The position numbers were made by a program, and so were the translations under genes. From Actinomycetes bacterium (GTDB taxonomy: Bacteria > Actinomycetota > Acidimicrobiia > Acidimicrobiales > Palsa-688), in NCBI GenBank assembly GCA_021787035.1, contig JAJYMM010000248.1:1-64000 (forward strand): a stretch of 64,000 bases of DNA, written 5' to 3'. The notes under the pieces were generated by a model, which saw only the letters and a list, made by a program, of their open reading frames with translations, did no database searches and was not told where the DNA came from. Positions 17,470 through 24,581 of this stretch are shown here, in pieces (the stretch's first letter is position 1; every line of letters starts with the position of its first letter).

Positions 17470-18717
17470 TTATCTCGCGACCTTCTCTAGGACGATCTCG
17501 GGTCCGCTGCCCTGGGCCGGTGTTGGCACCTTGGACGTCTCCGCGGCGCTGGCGGTGTCGGTGGTCCGGTATCGGTAAAGCGTGGTGTTGTCGACTACGG
17601 CGTATGTGTCGGCTGCGCCCTCACCCGCACCGGTGCAGTGCAGCACCGGGCACTCCAGGCGCGCTGCGACCTGCATCAACCCGCCGAAGGACGACATCTC
17701 GACCGGGACCACCGACGGGAAGTCAGGCAGGCTCTCTACCTTTAGGAGCGAGGAGCCGTACCTGGTGGCGATGCGGACCGCCTCGTCTTGGGAGGTTGCG
17801 TCTCGGAGCACGCGCCCGGCAGAGGCGCCGCCGGCCACGAACGCGAGCGCCAGAAGGACCAGTGACCCCGTTCGGGCGAGGGGGACCCCCAAGCCCCTGA
17901 ACCACAACGTAGCTGTTTGAGCGCGAGGCACCGTCACTGAACCCGATGAGCTCGTAGCCCATGAAGGACCAGCCCCTTGCCCCGTCGCCGGCGCTGCGCC
18001 GGCTCCGGTCCCACTTGCGGTCCCAACCCCTGCGCTGGTCCCGGTCCCGCCGGCCGTTGCGCCGGCAGCGTTCCCGGATGGGCCGCCTGCAGGGACGAGG
18101 GCACCGCCGCTGTAGGTGAAGCTCCACTGCGGGTCGAACGAGGCGGCTACGTGCGAGCCTCCAAGGAGGCCCTCTACCGCGACCAAGGGGTAGAGGGTCA
18201 CGGCGTAGCTCCCGAGCGAGGAGCCTCCCCCTGCCCGAGCGAAGGCAGCGGCTACTGCCTCCAGTGAGGGGAGGCTGAGAGTGGCGGCCGCGTCGAAGCG
18301 CGTCCCGCGGAAGGTCTTTTCTGAGCCCAGCACAAAGCTTCGGGTTATCCCCTGGCCGTTGCCTATGGCAGCCACGACCTTCTCCGTCCCTCGGAGGTTG
18401 GTGGCCGCGGAGGCGTCGAAGTGGTAGGAGAAGCCAAGCCGGAGCTCCTTCACGAGGCTTGTGTAGACCGGCTCACCGGTGGTGAGGCCCGAAGGACCGT
18501 ACACCGACCCAGCAGGAACACGAGCCCCATAGCTGAGCTGCCCGGACTGCGTATAGGCGAGCACCGAGGAGGTCATGGTGGGCCGGCTCCAAGCGAAGCC
18601 CGCCACGACGGCTGCAACGAGTGCCAGAGCGCCGCAGGCGAGGGAAAAACCCAGACTGGCTTGACCAGCCGAGTGCGCCGGAGCGTGGCGTTTGTGGTTA
18701 GGACCTTCAGTGAGCAT
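17470..18717 (-). CDS. DUF5305-type membrane protein
   Basis: A 415-residue membrane protein. A hydrophobic anchor sits at ~22-42, followed by an outside domain with the DUF5305 pattern: VLAYTQSGQLSYGARVPAGS, then GEPVYTSLVKELRLGFSYHF. After a Gly/Ala/Thr-rich linker (~230-270) comes a second membrane segment (ARTGSLVLLALAFVAGGAS) and a cytoplasmic tail of about 100 residues. DUF5305 genes in archaea and actinobacteria are typically next to archaeal-type signal peptidases and surface proteins. Its start overlaps the signal peptidase stop by 11 bases, so the two are coupled. The function is unknown; assisting export or assembly of surface fibres is inferred. Confidence 0.7.
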   Translation of the reverse strand: MLTEGPNHKRHAPAHSAGQASLGFSLACGALALVAAVVAGFAWSRPTMTSSVLAYTQSGQLSYGARVPAGSVYGPSGLTTGEPVYTSLVKELRLGFSYHFDASAATNLRGTEKVVAAIGNGQGITRSFVLGSEKTFRGTRFDAAATLSLPSLEAVAAAFARAGGGSSLGSYAVTLYPLVAVEGLLGGSHVAASFDPQWSFTYSGGALVPAGGPSGNAAGATAGGTGTSAGVGTASGTGAGAAPATGQGAGPSWATSSSGSVTVPRAQTATLWFRGLGVPLARTGSLVLLALAFVAGGASAGRVLRDATSQDEAVRIATRYGSSLLKVESLPDFPSVVPVEMSSFGGLMQVAARLECPVLHCTGAGEGAADTYAVVDNTTLYRYRTTDTASAAETSKVPTPAQGSGPEIVLEKVAR

Positions 18718-19261
18718 GACGGCGCCTCCTTTTTTGTCGCCTACTGGCTCGCCGCGGTGCGAACGAGGCCAGCCAGAGGATCCCCAGTGCGATGGCGGCG
18801 ACCACTGGGTCCCTCAGTTTTTGGACGTACTTGCCAACCCCGCCGATGTCTGCCCACTCGGCGCCGACTATCTCGGCCTTGGTGGGCTGGAACTGGTCGA
18901 CGAAGTTGTTGTTGTCCCCCTTGAACTCGTAGTGGCCATCGCGTTTCCCGATGATCCTGTGCATGACCACGACACCGAGCTGAAGATTGTGGTAAGCGGC
19001 GACCTCACCGACGTGGTAGCTCTTGTCCTTGCGCAATATCACGAGGTCGCCGGCATGGAACCGGGGAAGCATGCTCACCCCGTCAGTGATCACGTACGAG
19101 GTCCGCCCACCAAGGGCCGGCGGGGCGAGGAACACCCACCACGCGACAAGGGCCAATGCCGCGCCGAGGACAACAGGGGCCCGGCCGAAACCCATGGGCC
19201 GCCGGCCGGCTTTTGCGACCCGGCCGGCCGCCCACGTGGGCGTAGACGCCCCGATGCTCAC
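18707..19261 (-). CDS. Signal peptidase I, archaeal/SipW type
   Basis: A 184-residue membrane peptidase of the S26B group. One membrane helix near residues 28-50 is followed by the catalytic serine in ITDGVSMLPRFHAGDLVILR and by VVMHRIIGKRDGHYEFKGDN, where a histidine replaces the lysine of classical LepB enzymes. A second hydrophobic helix (AAIALGILWLASFAP) and an Arg-rich tail end the protein. These enzymes process SipW-dependent signal peptides of surface fibre proteins. It precedes and overlaps the DUF5305 gene and follows a candidate substrate gene on the same strand. Confidence 0.85.
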   Translation of the reverse strand: MSIGASTPTWAAGRVAKAGRRPMGFGRAPVVLGAALALVAWWVFLAPPALGGRTSYVITDGVSMLPRFHAGDLVILRKDKSYHVGEVAAYHNLQLGVVVMHRIIGKRDGHYEFKGDNNNFVDQFQPTKAEIVGAEWADIGGVGKYVQKLRDPVVAAIALGILWLASFAPRRASRRQKRRRRHAH

Positions 19262-19297
19262 GTTGAGATCCTTGCGTCCAGCTAGCGCGTCGCCTGC

Positions 19298-19840
19298 CTA
19301 CTGTGCTGCTGAGACTATGAGGTAGCCGGGGTCCAAGAAGCTGGCGTAAGGCCCTGACGTCGGGTTCTGGCAGTCCCACTGCTCGGCGCCGGTGGTGGTG
19401 TTGAGGGTATTGCTGAGCGCGTCACAGGCGTAATAGCCGCTAACCATGTCGTTGCTGTTGGGCTGCACGCCAGGGCTCTTGTCGAACCAGGCGAGCACAT
19501 TGCCCAAACCGGCGGGGTTGTTGGTGTTCTCGGGCGTTAGCGTGAAGGTCACCTCCGCTATGAACGGCCCTTGGTCGTCGGTCGCGGGGTTGAGGCCGTG
19601 GTAGTGGCCGCCGATCGTGCAGCCGTAGGGGCTCTGGCTGTTGTTGCACGGGAAGGCGTAAGGGTCGGTACGGTTGGCGAGGTTGTAAGTAACCCCCGAC
19701 ACCGTGTAACCGGAAATCTGGCCTTGGCCGACGCCGGCGTTTGTCTGCGCAACCGAATTGCTCGCCATATAGGCGAAGCCACCGGCTGCGATGGCCGCCG
19801 CCCCTCCGAGAAAGAGGAGACGACGAGGTAGTATCCTCAT
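19298..19840 (-). CDS. SipW-type exported surface protein
   Basis: A 180-residue small exported protein. A basic start and hydrophobic core (LLFLGGAAAIAAGGFAYMAS) are followed by SNSVAQTNAGVGQGQISGYT, the pattern seen after the cleavage site in SipW-dependent pilin-like proteins. The mature part is Asn/Thr/Gly-rich and beta-like, with cysteines in FPCNNSQSPYGCTIGGHYHG and in YYACDALSNTLN and WDCQNP that could form disulfides. Two genes downstream code for its likely peptidase and a DUF5305 partner. Fibre or sheath formation is inferred. A strong hairpin sits just upstream of the ribosome site. Confidence 0.7.
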   Translation of the reverse strand: MRILPRRLLFLGGAAAIAAGGFAYMASNSVAQTNAGVGQGQISGYTVSGVTYNLANRTDPYAFPCNNSQSPYGCTIGGHYHGLNPATDDQGPFIAEVTFTLTPENTNNPAGLGNVLAWFDKSPGVQPNSNDMVSGYYACDALSNTLNTTTGAEQWDCQNPTSGPYASFLDPGYLIVSAAQ

Positions 19841-19867
19841 TGCCTTGTGGTTCCTTTCTGGGACCTG

Positions 19868-19902
19868 CCCGCCGGCTTGCCTGGGATTGCTAAGCCGGCG
19901 GG
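19868..19902 (-). promoter_or_regulatory. 11-bp stem-loop in the leader of the surface protein gene
   Basis: CCCGCCGGCTT (19868-19878) and AAGCCGGCGGG (19892-19902) pair perfectly around a 13-base loop. On the minus strand the stem ends 27 bases before the ATG at 19840, just ahead of AAAGGAACC. No T-run follows, so it is more likely an mRNA-stabilising 5' structure than a terminator. The rest of 19903-20172 shows nothing I can name. Confidence 0.45.
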
Positions 19903-20172
19903 CGTATCTCTATTGGCGGTCCTGTTGTACACCCAGCTCCGGACGCCGGCGAAACCAAGAAGGCAGGAGGAGGTGGCCGCTCGACACAAGGAAGGGCCGC
20001 CACCACGACCAGCGCGTATGGTTTTCGTGTTGTTCAGCAATTTCCGTTTCCGCCCGTCCGCAGCCCCGTCCCTAGCTCCGGGCCACATTCAGGCGTGATA
20101 CCAAGAAAGGGTGCCAAACGGAAGTGTTTTCCCGCCAAAAGCTCCTCTTACCCCCACTGGGAGAGCCGTGCC

Positions 20173-20421
20173 ATGACCAGGGGATGGCCCCGGCTACTGA
20201 TAGGAGTCGCAACGGCCGTCACGGCTTGCTCCGGCGCCGCTTACACGGCATCCAACACGGTGGAGCCGACCAACGCCGGCGAGACGGCCGTTAGGGTCGT
20301 GACGCCCCTCCTGGCCGCGCCGGGGAGCGGGCTTTGCAGCGAGGCGGGCGCCGGGACCAAGGCCCGATCGCCGTCCCCAACACTTACTGGGACCGCCTCC
20401 ACGTTGGCTCCAAACTGCTGA
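20173..20421 (+). pseudogene. Truncated SipW-type surface protein
   Basis: From ATG 20173 the frame gives a hydrophobic export segment and AAYTASNTVEPTNAGETAV, clearly like AYMASNSVAQTNAG of the intact gene at 19298-19840. After about 50 residues similarity is lost and the frame ends in unrelated sequence at 20421. The N-terminal third survives, the mature part is gone. The frame opens upstream at 20095, but conserved sequence starts at 20173. Confidence 0.5.
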
Positions 20422-20514
20422 AGCCTTTGCTGTGGCCTGCCCGCAGCATGGGCCCGCCAGCACCGGGGCGCCGCTCTCGCGCCCCGTACGCTTGGCGTTT
20501 GAATCCGCGTGCTA

Positions 20515-20640
20515 CTAGTGGACGGCTTCGACGTCAATGAACGCGATCTGGCTGACCGCTGCGCCGGTGCCGGCTCCAAAGGCACTGGCGCCCGATGTGT
20601 AGACAGTGGTACCAGTTATGTTGTGGGCCCAGAGGTCGCT
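20515..20640 (-). pseudogene. C-terminal fragment of a surface protein
   Basis: Read on the minus strand, 20640 to 20515 gives SDLWAHNITGTTVYTSGAS, then AFGAGTGAAVSQIAFIDVEA, and ends VH with a double TAG stop. The composition is that of a beta-rich extracellular domain, while the frame upstream turns arginine-rich and meets a stop at about 20788. It looks like the end of a lost surface protein, lying head-on to the N-terminal fragment at 20173. Confidence 0.35.
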
Positions 20641-20742
20641 CGCCTCTGTGCGCTTGGTACGCCGGGCAGAGGGAAGGGCAAGGCGAGCGTCGTCCGCTAC
20701 CGCCGTGGCCTGGTCGTGCTGTCCCCGGCGGGCGGTAAAACG

Positions 20743-20794
20743 GTGCCGGTGATCGCCCAGCTCATCCAGTGCCGGTGATCGCCCAGCTCATCCA
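20743..20794. repeat. 26-bp perfect tandem duplication
   Basis: GTGCCGGTGATCGCCCAGCT plus the following CATCCA occurs twice, starting at 20743 and 20769, with no mismatch. It lies in the decayed mobile-element region and is probably a replication-slippage or insertion scar. Confidence 0.85.
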
Positions 20795-20881
20795 GACCTC
20801 AACTCAGGGCGCCTTTGGTCTCCCAGATGGTGAGCCTCACACGAGGGGCAGGCATAGACGGTGACGGTCCGCCGTGGCCGG
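20788..20881 (-). pseudogene. Possible zinc-ribbon fragment of a mobile element
   Basis: On the minus strand the stretch reads RPRRTVTVYACPSCEAHHLG then DQRRPE and a TGA at 20788. The CPSC pair and the HLGDQR context resemble the start of a small zinc-ribbon protein that I associate with actinobacterial insertion elements. It is too short and broken to be a gene. Weak evidence. Confidence 0.25.
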
Positions 20882-20959
20882 CGCGCGGGGAGGCTCGGTG
20901 CCTCGAAGGAGGGTTGGTGGCCCCGGCGGTGGGCGGCCTGGCGGCACTTGCCCCTGCTT

Positions 20960-21985
20960 CTATTGGGCCCGACGACAATACTCGGCCACCGCCAGGCCTA
21001 CGTCTGTCATCAGGCGGTGCCGGTCATGTGGCCCCCCCTTCCCGGTGACGGCAATCCCGTCGCGCGCGAGTCGATATCGTCGAGGCTCAAGCTGGCGATC
21101 TCTTTGGCTCGCAACCGAGACGCGCCAGCACCGTCAAGATGGCGAAGCCCGCCGCCCAGCGGGGCTCCGGCGGTCACAGCTGGCTAACCGATGCAGCCTG
21201 CCTGGCTCCAAGCCCCGCGACCTGCCGCTTCCCCGCCAGGCGGAGCCGCCGGGACGCAGCCTGCCAACGCCGAGCCTATAGCCGCGGAAGTACAAGAAGC
21301 CCAAGAGCGACCGCAGTGCCTTCACGACGTTGGCCGCCGACCCACGGCTGAGCCGGGCGCACTCGGCCAGGACGGAGACGTCGTTGTCGCCGGCGCCCAG
21401 GTTCCCCGCTCGCCAACCGGCTTTGGCCGCGCTGAGCGCGCAGCTAGTCAGGAATGCCTCAGCGCCGCGTCGGTAACCTCGGATTGTCTCGTACGCCAGC
21501 CCGCACTCGTCCACCAGGTAACCAGCGAACTCCTCCAGCAAGAGGCCCACAGGGCCTTGCGGTCTCGGCATCACCGTCTCAGGGACGGCTTCCAGCCTTC
21601 GTAGGTAGCCCAACATTGGGCGAGGCCAAAACCAGACCAAAACCAGAGAGGTGCTCCAGCCCGGGGCTGCGCGCGCGACGGTGTGCCAAGAACTGTTCAA
21701 CCCTGCCAGACCAAGCTCACTGGCTTCGAGGTGACGCTCGCCCAGCCATCTGCTCAGGTTGGCCATCACCCGCACACGATCCAACGCCCTGCTGGCTGAA
21801 TAGCTCAGTCGCGTGAGGTCGCTTGATAGCCGGCCGCGTAGACCGCAAAAGGCCCGTCCACATTCGGCAATGAGCGCCGCTTTTCCATGCTTGACCTCTT
21901 CCTCTTCCGGAGCTCCTTGCCCCAAGAAGTAAAGCGTGGCTCCCCGCTCCTCGCTGGGCACCAGGATTGCCGAGCCGCTCAACAC
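20960..21985 (-). pseudogene. Degenerate tyrosine recombinase (integrase)
   Basis: The frame from ATG 21985 holds an N-terminal region with NLSRWLGERHLEASELGL, then a core-binding domain with LLLEEFAGYLVDECGLAYET and NVVKALRSLLGFLYFRGYRL. After about residue 230 the frame is shifted: catalytic-domain sequence continues in other minus-strand frames. RLRAKEIASLSLDDID lies at about 21058-21110, then RHRLMTDVGLAVAEYCRRAQ ends at TAG 20960. The last part of the catalytic domain, with the HxxR and tyrosine motifs, is absent. At least two frameshifts and a 3' deletion make it inactive. Confidence 0.7.
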
Positions 21986-22210
21986 TCACTTGCCCTCCCA
22001 CCAGCCCTTCCTTGCCTCAGGCTCGCCCGCGCGGCATCGTGCGCTCGGCATAAGCGGGCGAAGATCCACGAGCGCCGCCGCCAGCGCTTTGTGGCGTCCT
22101 CGCTGAGCCAGCGGCAGACCGTCTCGCCTGAGATCTCAGCCACGATGCCCCTACTTACAGCTTCGCTCGCGATATCAGGCACGTGCAGGCTGGACAGAGG
22201 GACCTACAGC
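21979..22210 (-). pseudogene. IS630-family transposase fragment
   Basis: The minus-strand frame gives LSSLHVPDIASEAVSRGIV, then SGETVCRWLSEDATKRWRRR and SWIFAR. This matches the helix-turn-helix end of IS630-type transposases, just before the catalytic DDE domain. Similarity stops after SWIFAR and the DDE domain is absent. Upstream (to 22366) another frame is open but not convincing. No terminal inverted repeats are found. It abuts the integrase remnant. Confidence 0.6.
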
Positions 22211-22426
22211 CGGCTTGGCAGCCAGGCGAGGGCCTTCACGGCTATCACAGCCAGGGCCGTCCCGAGTGGCCGAAGCAATACCACCGAGCGTGCCCGCACG
22301 CAAGTGCCGCACCTCGACCGTCTCGCTTCGTGATGATGCGCGCGCTATCAGTTCAACGGCCGGCATCGACTCTGTACCAATGGTCCATTTTAAGACCTCT
22401 GTAAAGTACTAGGAGCTCCGGGACCC

Positions 22427-22491
22427 TCGGGAAGGACTACCGTACCTTGCGCGAAGCGTTGATCCGCGACGGCCGCGAGCTGGTCGCCTAG
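22427..22491 (+). other. Short C-terminal remnant of an unknown protein
   Basis: A short forward frame reads LGKDYRTLREALIRDGRELV then A and TAG at 22489-22491. The amphipathic, charged pattern looks like a real protein tail, but the frame is closed upstream by TAA near 22408. It may mark the far edge of the mobile-element insertion. Weak. Confidence 0.2.
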
Positions 22492-22552
22492 GCGTCGCGG
22501 GGAGCCAATGGCGAAACCGGCGCGCCCAAGAACCTGCATAGAAAGGATCAAG

Positions 22553-23212
22553 ATGAACCTCACCCAAGGCATCTGGGCCAAAGCCGCCGCAGTTGCCGTG
22601 GCCGGTGGGACCGCCTTCGCGCTATTCGGTGGCGGCGCGGTCCACACACAGTTCTCTGCAAGCACCCAGGGGAACGCAAGGGTACAGGGCGCTAGCGTCG
22701 CCCTGCAGATCACCAGCAATGCCGGAACGGACGTTACAAGCGATAATGGCCGCGGCAACTTCATATGCAGTGACCTCGTACCCGGCGCTACCAGCAACGC
22801 ACCCTTTGACACTGCAAATAATGTCGCCGGTTACTGCACTGAGACGTTGACCATCACAAATACTGGCAACGTAACCGAAGATTTGACGATCACTCTGTCC
22901 AATCTGGTCGTCAACAATGGAGGTGTCGAGGGGACCACCAATCTCTTGGCTAACCTCGACCAGGTCAACTTCGCCGCTACTGCGAACAACACGACCGTCG
23001 GCACGGGTACGCTCGCTGAGTACTATAATTCCAGTGGGGCCGCAGTGGGTCAACCAATTAAGGTTGGCTATATCGGTGCCGGGCAGTCGCTTCCTGCTGT
23101 CATAACCCTGACGCTGGCAGCGAGCGATACCGGCACGGCCACGACCGACAACGCCTGGAACGGCGCCGATGTCAGCATTCCCTTCACCGTCACGGCAACT
23201 GCCGGTAGCTAG
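22553..23212 (+). CDS. SipW-type camelysin/TasA-like surface fibre protein
   Basis: A 219-residue exported protein. ATG 22553 is chosen because AAAGGA (22542-22547) lies 5 bases upstream; the frame opens at 22508. The export signal IWAKAAAVAVAGGTAFALFGGGAV is followed by HTQFSASTQGNARVQGASVA, as in the TasA/camelysin group. The mature part is Asn/Thr-rich beta structure, with two cysteines (NFICSDLVPG and GYCTETLTITNTGNVTEDLT) and the TNTGN strand typical of the family. It is made directly ahead of a signal peptidase of matching type. Its AT content is higher than its neighbours', compatible with transfer or with Asn/Thr-rich coding. Confidence 0.8.
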   Translation: MNLTQGIWAKAAAVAVAGGTAFALFGGGAVHTQFSASTQGNARVQGASVALQITSNAGTDVTSDNGRGNFICSDLVPGATSNAPFDTANNVAGYCTETLTITNTGNVTEDLTITLSNLVVNNGGVEGTTNLLANLDQVNFAATANNTTVGTGTLAEYYNSSGAAVGQPIKVGYIGAGQSLPAVITLTLAASDTGTATTDNAWNGADVSIPFTVTATAGS

Positions 23213-23235
23213 TAGCGCCACCCGTTGTTTGGCCA

Positions 23236-23257
23236 GCGGGGCGGTTCGCCGCCCCGC
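23236..23257 (+). promoter_or_regulatory. UUCG-tetraloop hairpin between fibre and peptidase genes
   Basis: GCGGGGCGG (23236-23244) and CCGCCCCGC (23249-23257) pair perfectly around the extra-stable tetraloop TTCG. Four Ts follow eight bases later (23266-23269). It is suited to act as a partial terminator or a 3' stabiliser, giving more fibre protein than peptidase from one transcript. Confidence 0.5.
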
Positions 23258-23282
23258 CCCACCAGTTTTGTGAACCTTACAC

Positions 23283-23909
23283 ATGAAAACAGTTACCGAA
23301 AATCCGAACCCCAGCGAGGCCCTCGGCCATAAGCAGACCCACCTCCGCGCCGCGCCACGAGCGCGCCACCGTTTTCGCCATGCCCTCGCCTCGGTCATTA
23401 TCCTTGTCGCCGGCGCGGGCTTTGCCATTTTCTTCACGAGCAATCACGCGTACATCTACACACCCTCGATGTACCCGACCATCCCTCCTGGCTCAATGGT
23501 CTTCATCCAGCCCCAGAAGCACTATCACGTCGGCGAAGTGATCGAGTTTCGCGGCAATGGACTGCTCTGGGTTCACCGCCTGATCCAGATCAAGCCCAAT
23601 GGGGACTATGTGACCAAGGGCGACAACCCCGAGAACAGGCCCGATATTTTTGTGCCGGCCACTACACAAAAGGACGTCATCGGGTCTGTCGTGCTGGCGG
23701 TCCGCTACCTCGGCTTCCCAGAACTGATCGCCGAGCATCCGGGCTACGGGCTTGCATGGCTCCGGGCCGAGCTCGGTTTCCGGGGCAAGCTCGCCGTGGC
23801 CATCTTGGTAGAAAGTGGGTGTGCGCTATACCTCCTCCGGCGACGTAAGCCAGTGGCCGGCAAAGGCGCGACGGGCGACAACGTCCCGGCCACCGGCACC
23901 CTCACCTGA
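23283..23909 (+). CDS. Signal peptidase I, archaeal/SipW type (second copy)
   Basis: A 208-residue membrane peptidase. A hydrophobic helix (LASVIILVAGAGFAIFFTSN) leads to the catalytic serine in YIYTPSMYPTIPPGSMVFIQ and then to LLWVHRLIQIKPNGDYVTKG, again with His in place of the classical lysine. A second helix (AVAILVESGCALYLL) is near the end. It lies 70 bases after the fibre gene and should cleave its signal peptide. It is clearly distinct from the copy at 18707-19261, so each surface protein seems to have its own peptidase. Confidence 0.85.
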   Translation: MKTVTENPNPSEALGHKQTHLRAAPRARHRFRHALASVIILVAGAGFAIFFTSNHAYIYTPSMYPTIPPGSMVFIQPQKHYHVGEVIEFRGNGLLWVHRLIQIKPNGDYVTKGDNPENRPDIFVPATTQKDVIGSVVLAVRYLGFPELIAEHPGYGLAWLRAELGFRGKLAVAILVESGCALYLLRRRKPVAGKGATGDNVPATGTLT

Positions 23910-24068
23910 ACGGCGTTTAAGGCACCGGGAAGCCGTACGGCGCCGGGTCGCGGTTACCCGAAAAGTGCGCTCCCCAGGGGCTGGCCGGAAACAGCGCCTT
24001 CCAAGGGCGCCCGGCGTCATTGACCGCCTTGGGTGATCGATTTGGAACTTCGGGTAGCACACGAGGTG

Positions 24069-24100
24069 TTGTTGGTGACCTTGCGCACGGTCACCAACAA
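24069..24100. repeat. 12-bp perfect inverted repeat
   Basis: TTGTTGGTGACC (24069-24080) and GGTCACCAACAA (24089-24100) pair perfectly around an 8-base loop. There is no T-run on either side. It could be a bidirectional terminator between the peptidase gene and the CorA remnant, an operator, or an insertion-sequence end. Confidence 0.45.
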
Positions 24101-24136
24101 GCAGACAGGGCCACGAGTGCAAACGTCTAGCGTGAC

Positions 24137-24499
24137 TTAGCACGCCCTCAGGCGCCGGTGAGTGCATTGGCACGTGGGCGTGCCCGCTCCAGGCACGAGG
24201 CACAACCGGGCGCTCCGCCGGCACCGTCCCATCCGATGTGAGCCAAGGGGGCTCACCGTCCAGCCGAAGGTGTGCCCAACCCGGAGGAAGCTCGTGGGGA
24301 GGAACACGGTGGCGATGATGGTGAGCTGTTTCATCACTACGTTGAGGCGATCGCGAGCTGTGACCAGATTGGCAAACGTGCCCGTCAGGGGGCTTTCCGT
24401 CTCGCCTTCTTCCAGGCTGGCCACGTCCAGCCAGGAGTCCGTGGACGAAGAGCCCCTGGATGCTCGCTTCGGACAGCTCCCGGCCCCCTTGGGTGCCAT
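24137..24499 (-). pseudogene. CorA-type magnesium transporter fragment
   Basis: The minus-strand frame contains NLVTARDRLNVVMKQLTIIA, then TVFLPTSFLRVGHTFGWTVS. This is the last cytoplasmic helix and first membrane segment of CorA, but the signature GFFGMN (GMN) is destroyed (LRVGHTFGW) and the second membrane helix is replaced by unrelated sequence. The N-terminal domain is missing as well. A dead gene. The flanks, 23910-24136 and 24500-24581, show no other gene. Confidence 0.6.
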
Positions 24500-24581
24500 C
24501 CTCGTCGCTCGTCCCCGCCCCGGTCGGCATTGACAACGCCCTCACCTCTCATAACCAAACAAGAACGGGCGATGAGGACAT

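Noticed and set aside
20509-20778. 89-residue forward frame in the decayed region
   Set aside because: No motif; the opposite strand at 20515-20640 reads more like protein.
22211-22366. N-terminal half of the IS630 transposase
   Set aside because: The open frame here does not resemble the transposase start, so I limit the remnant to 21979-22210.
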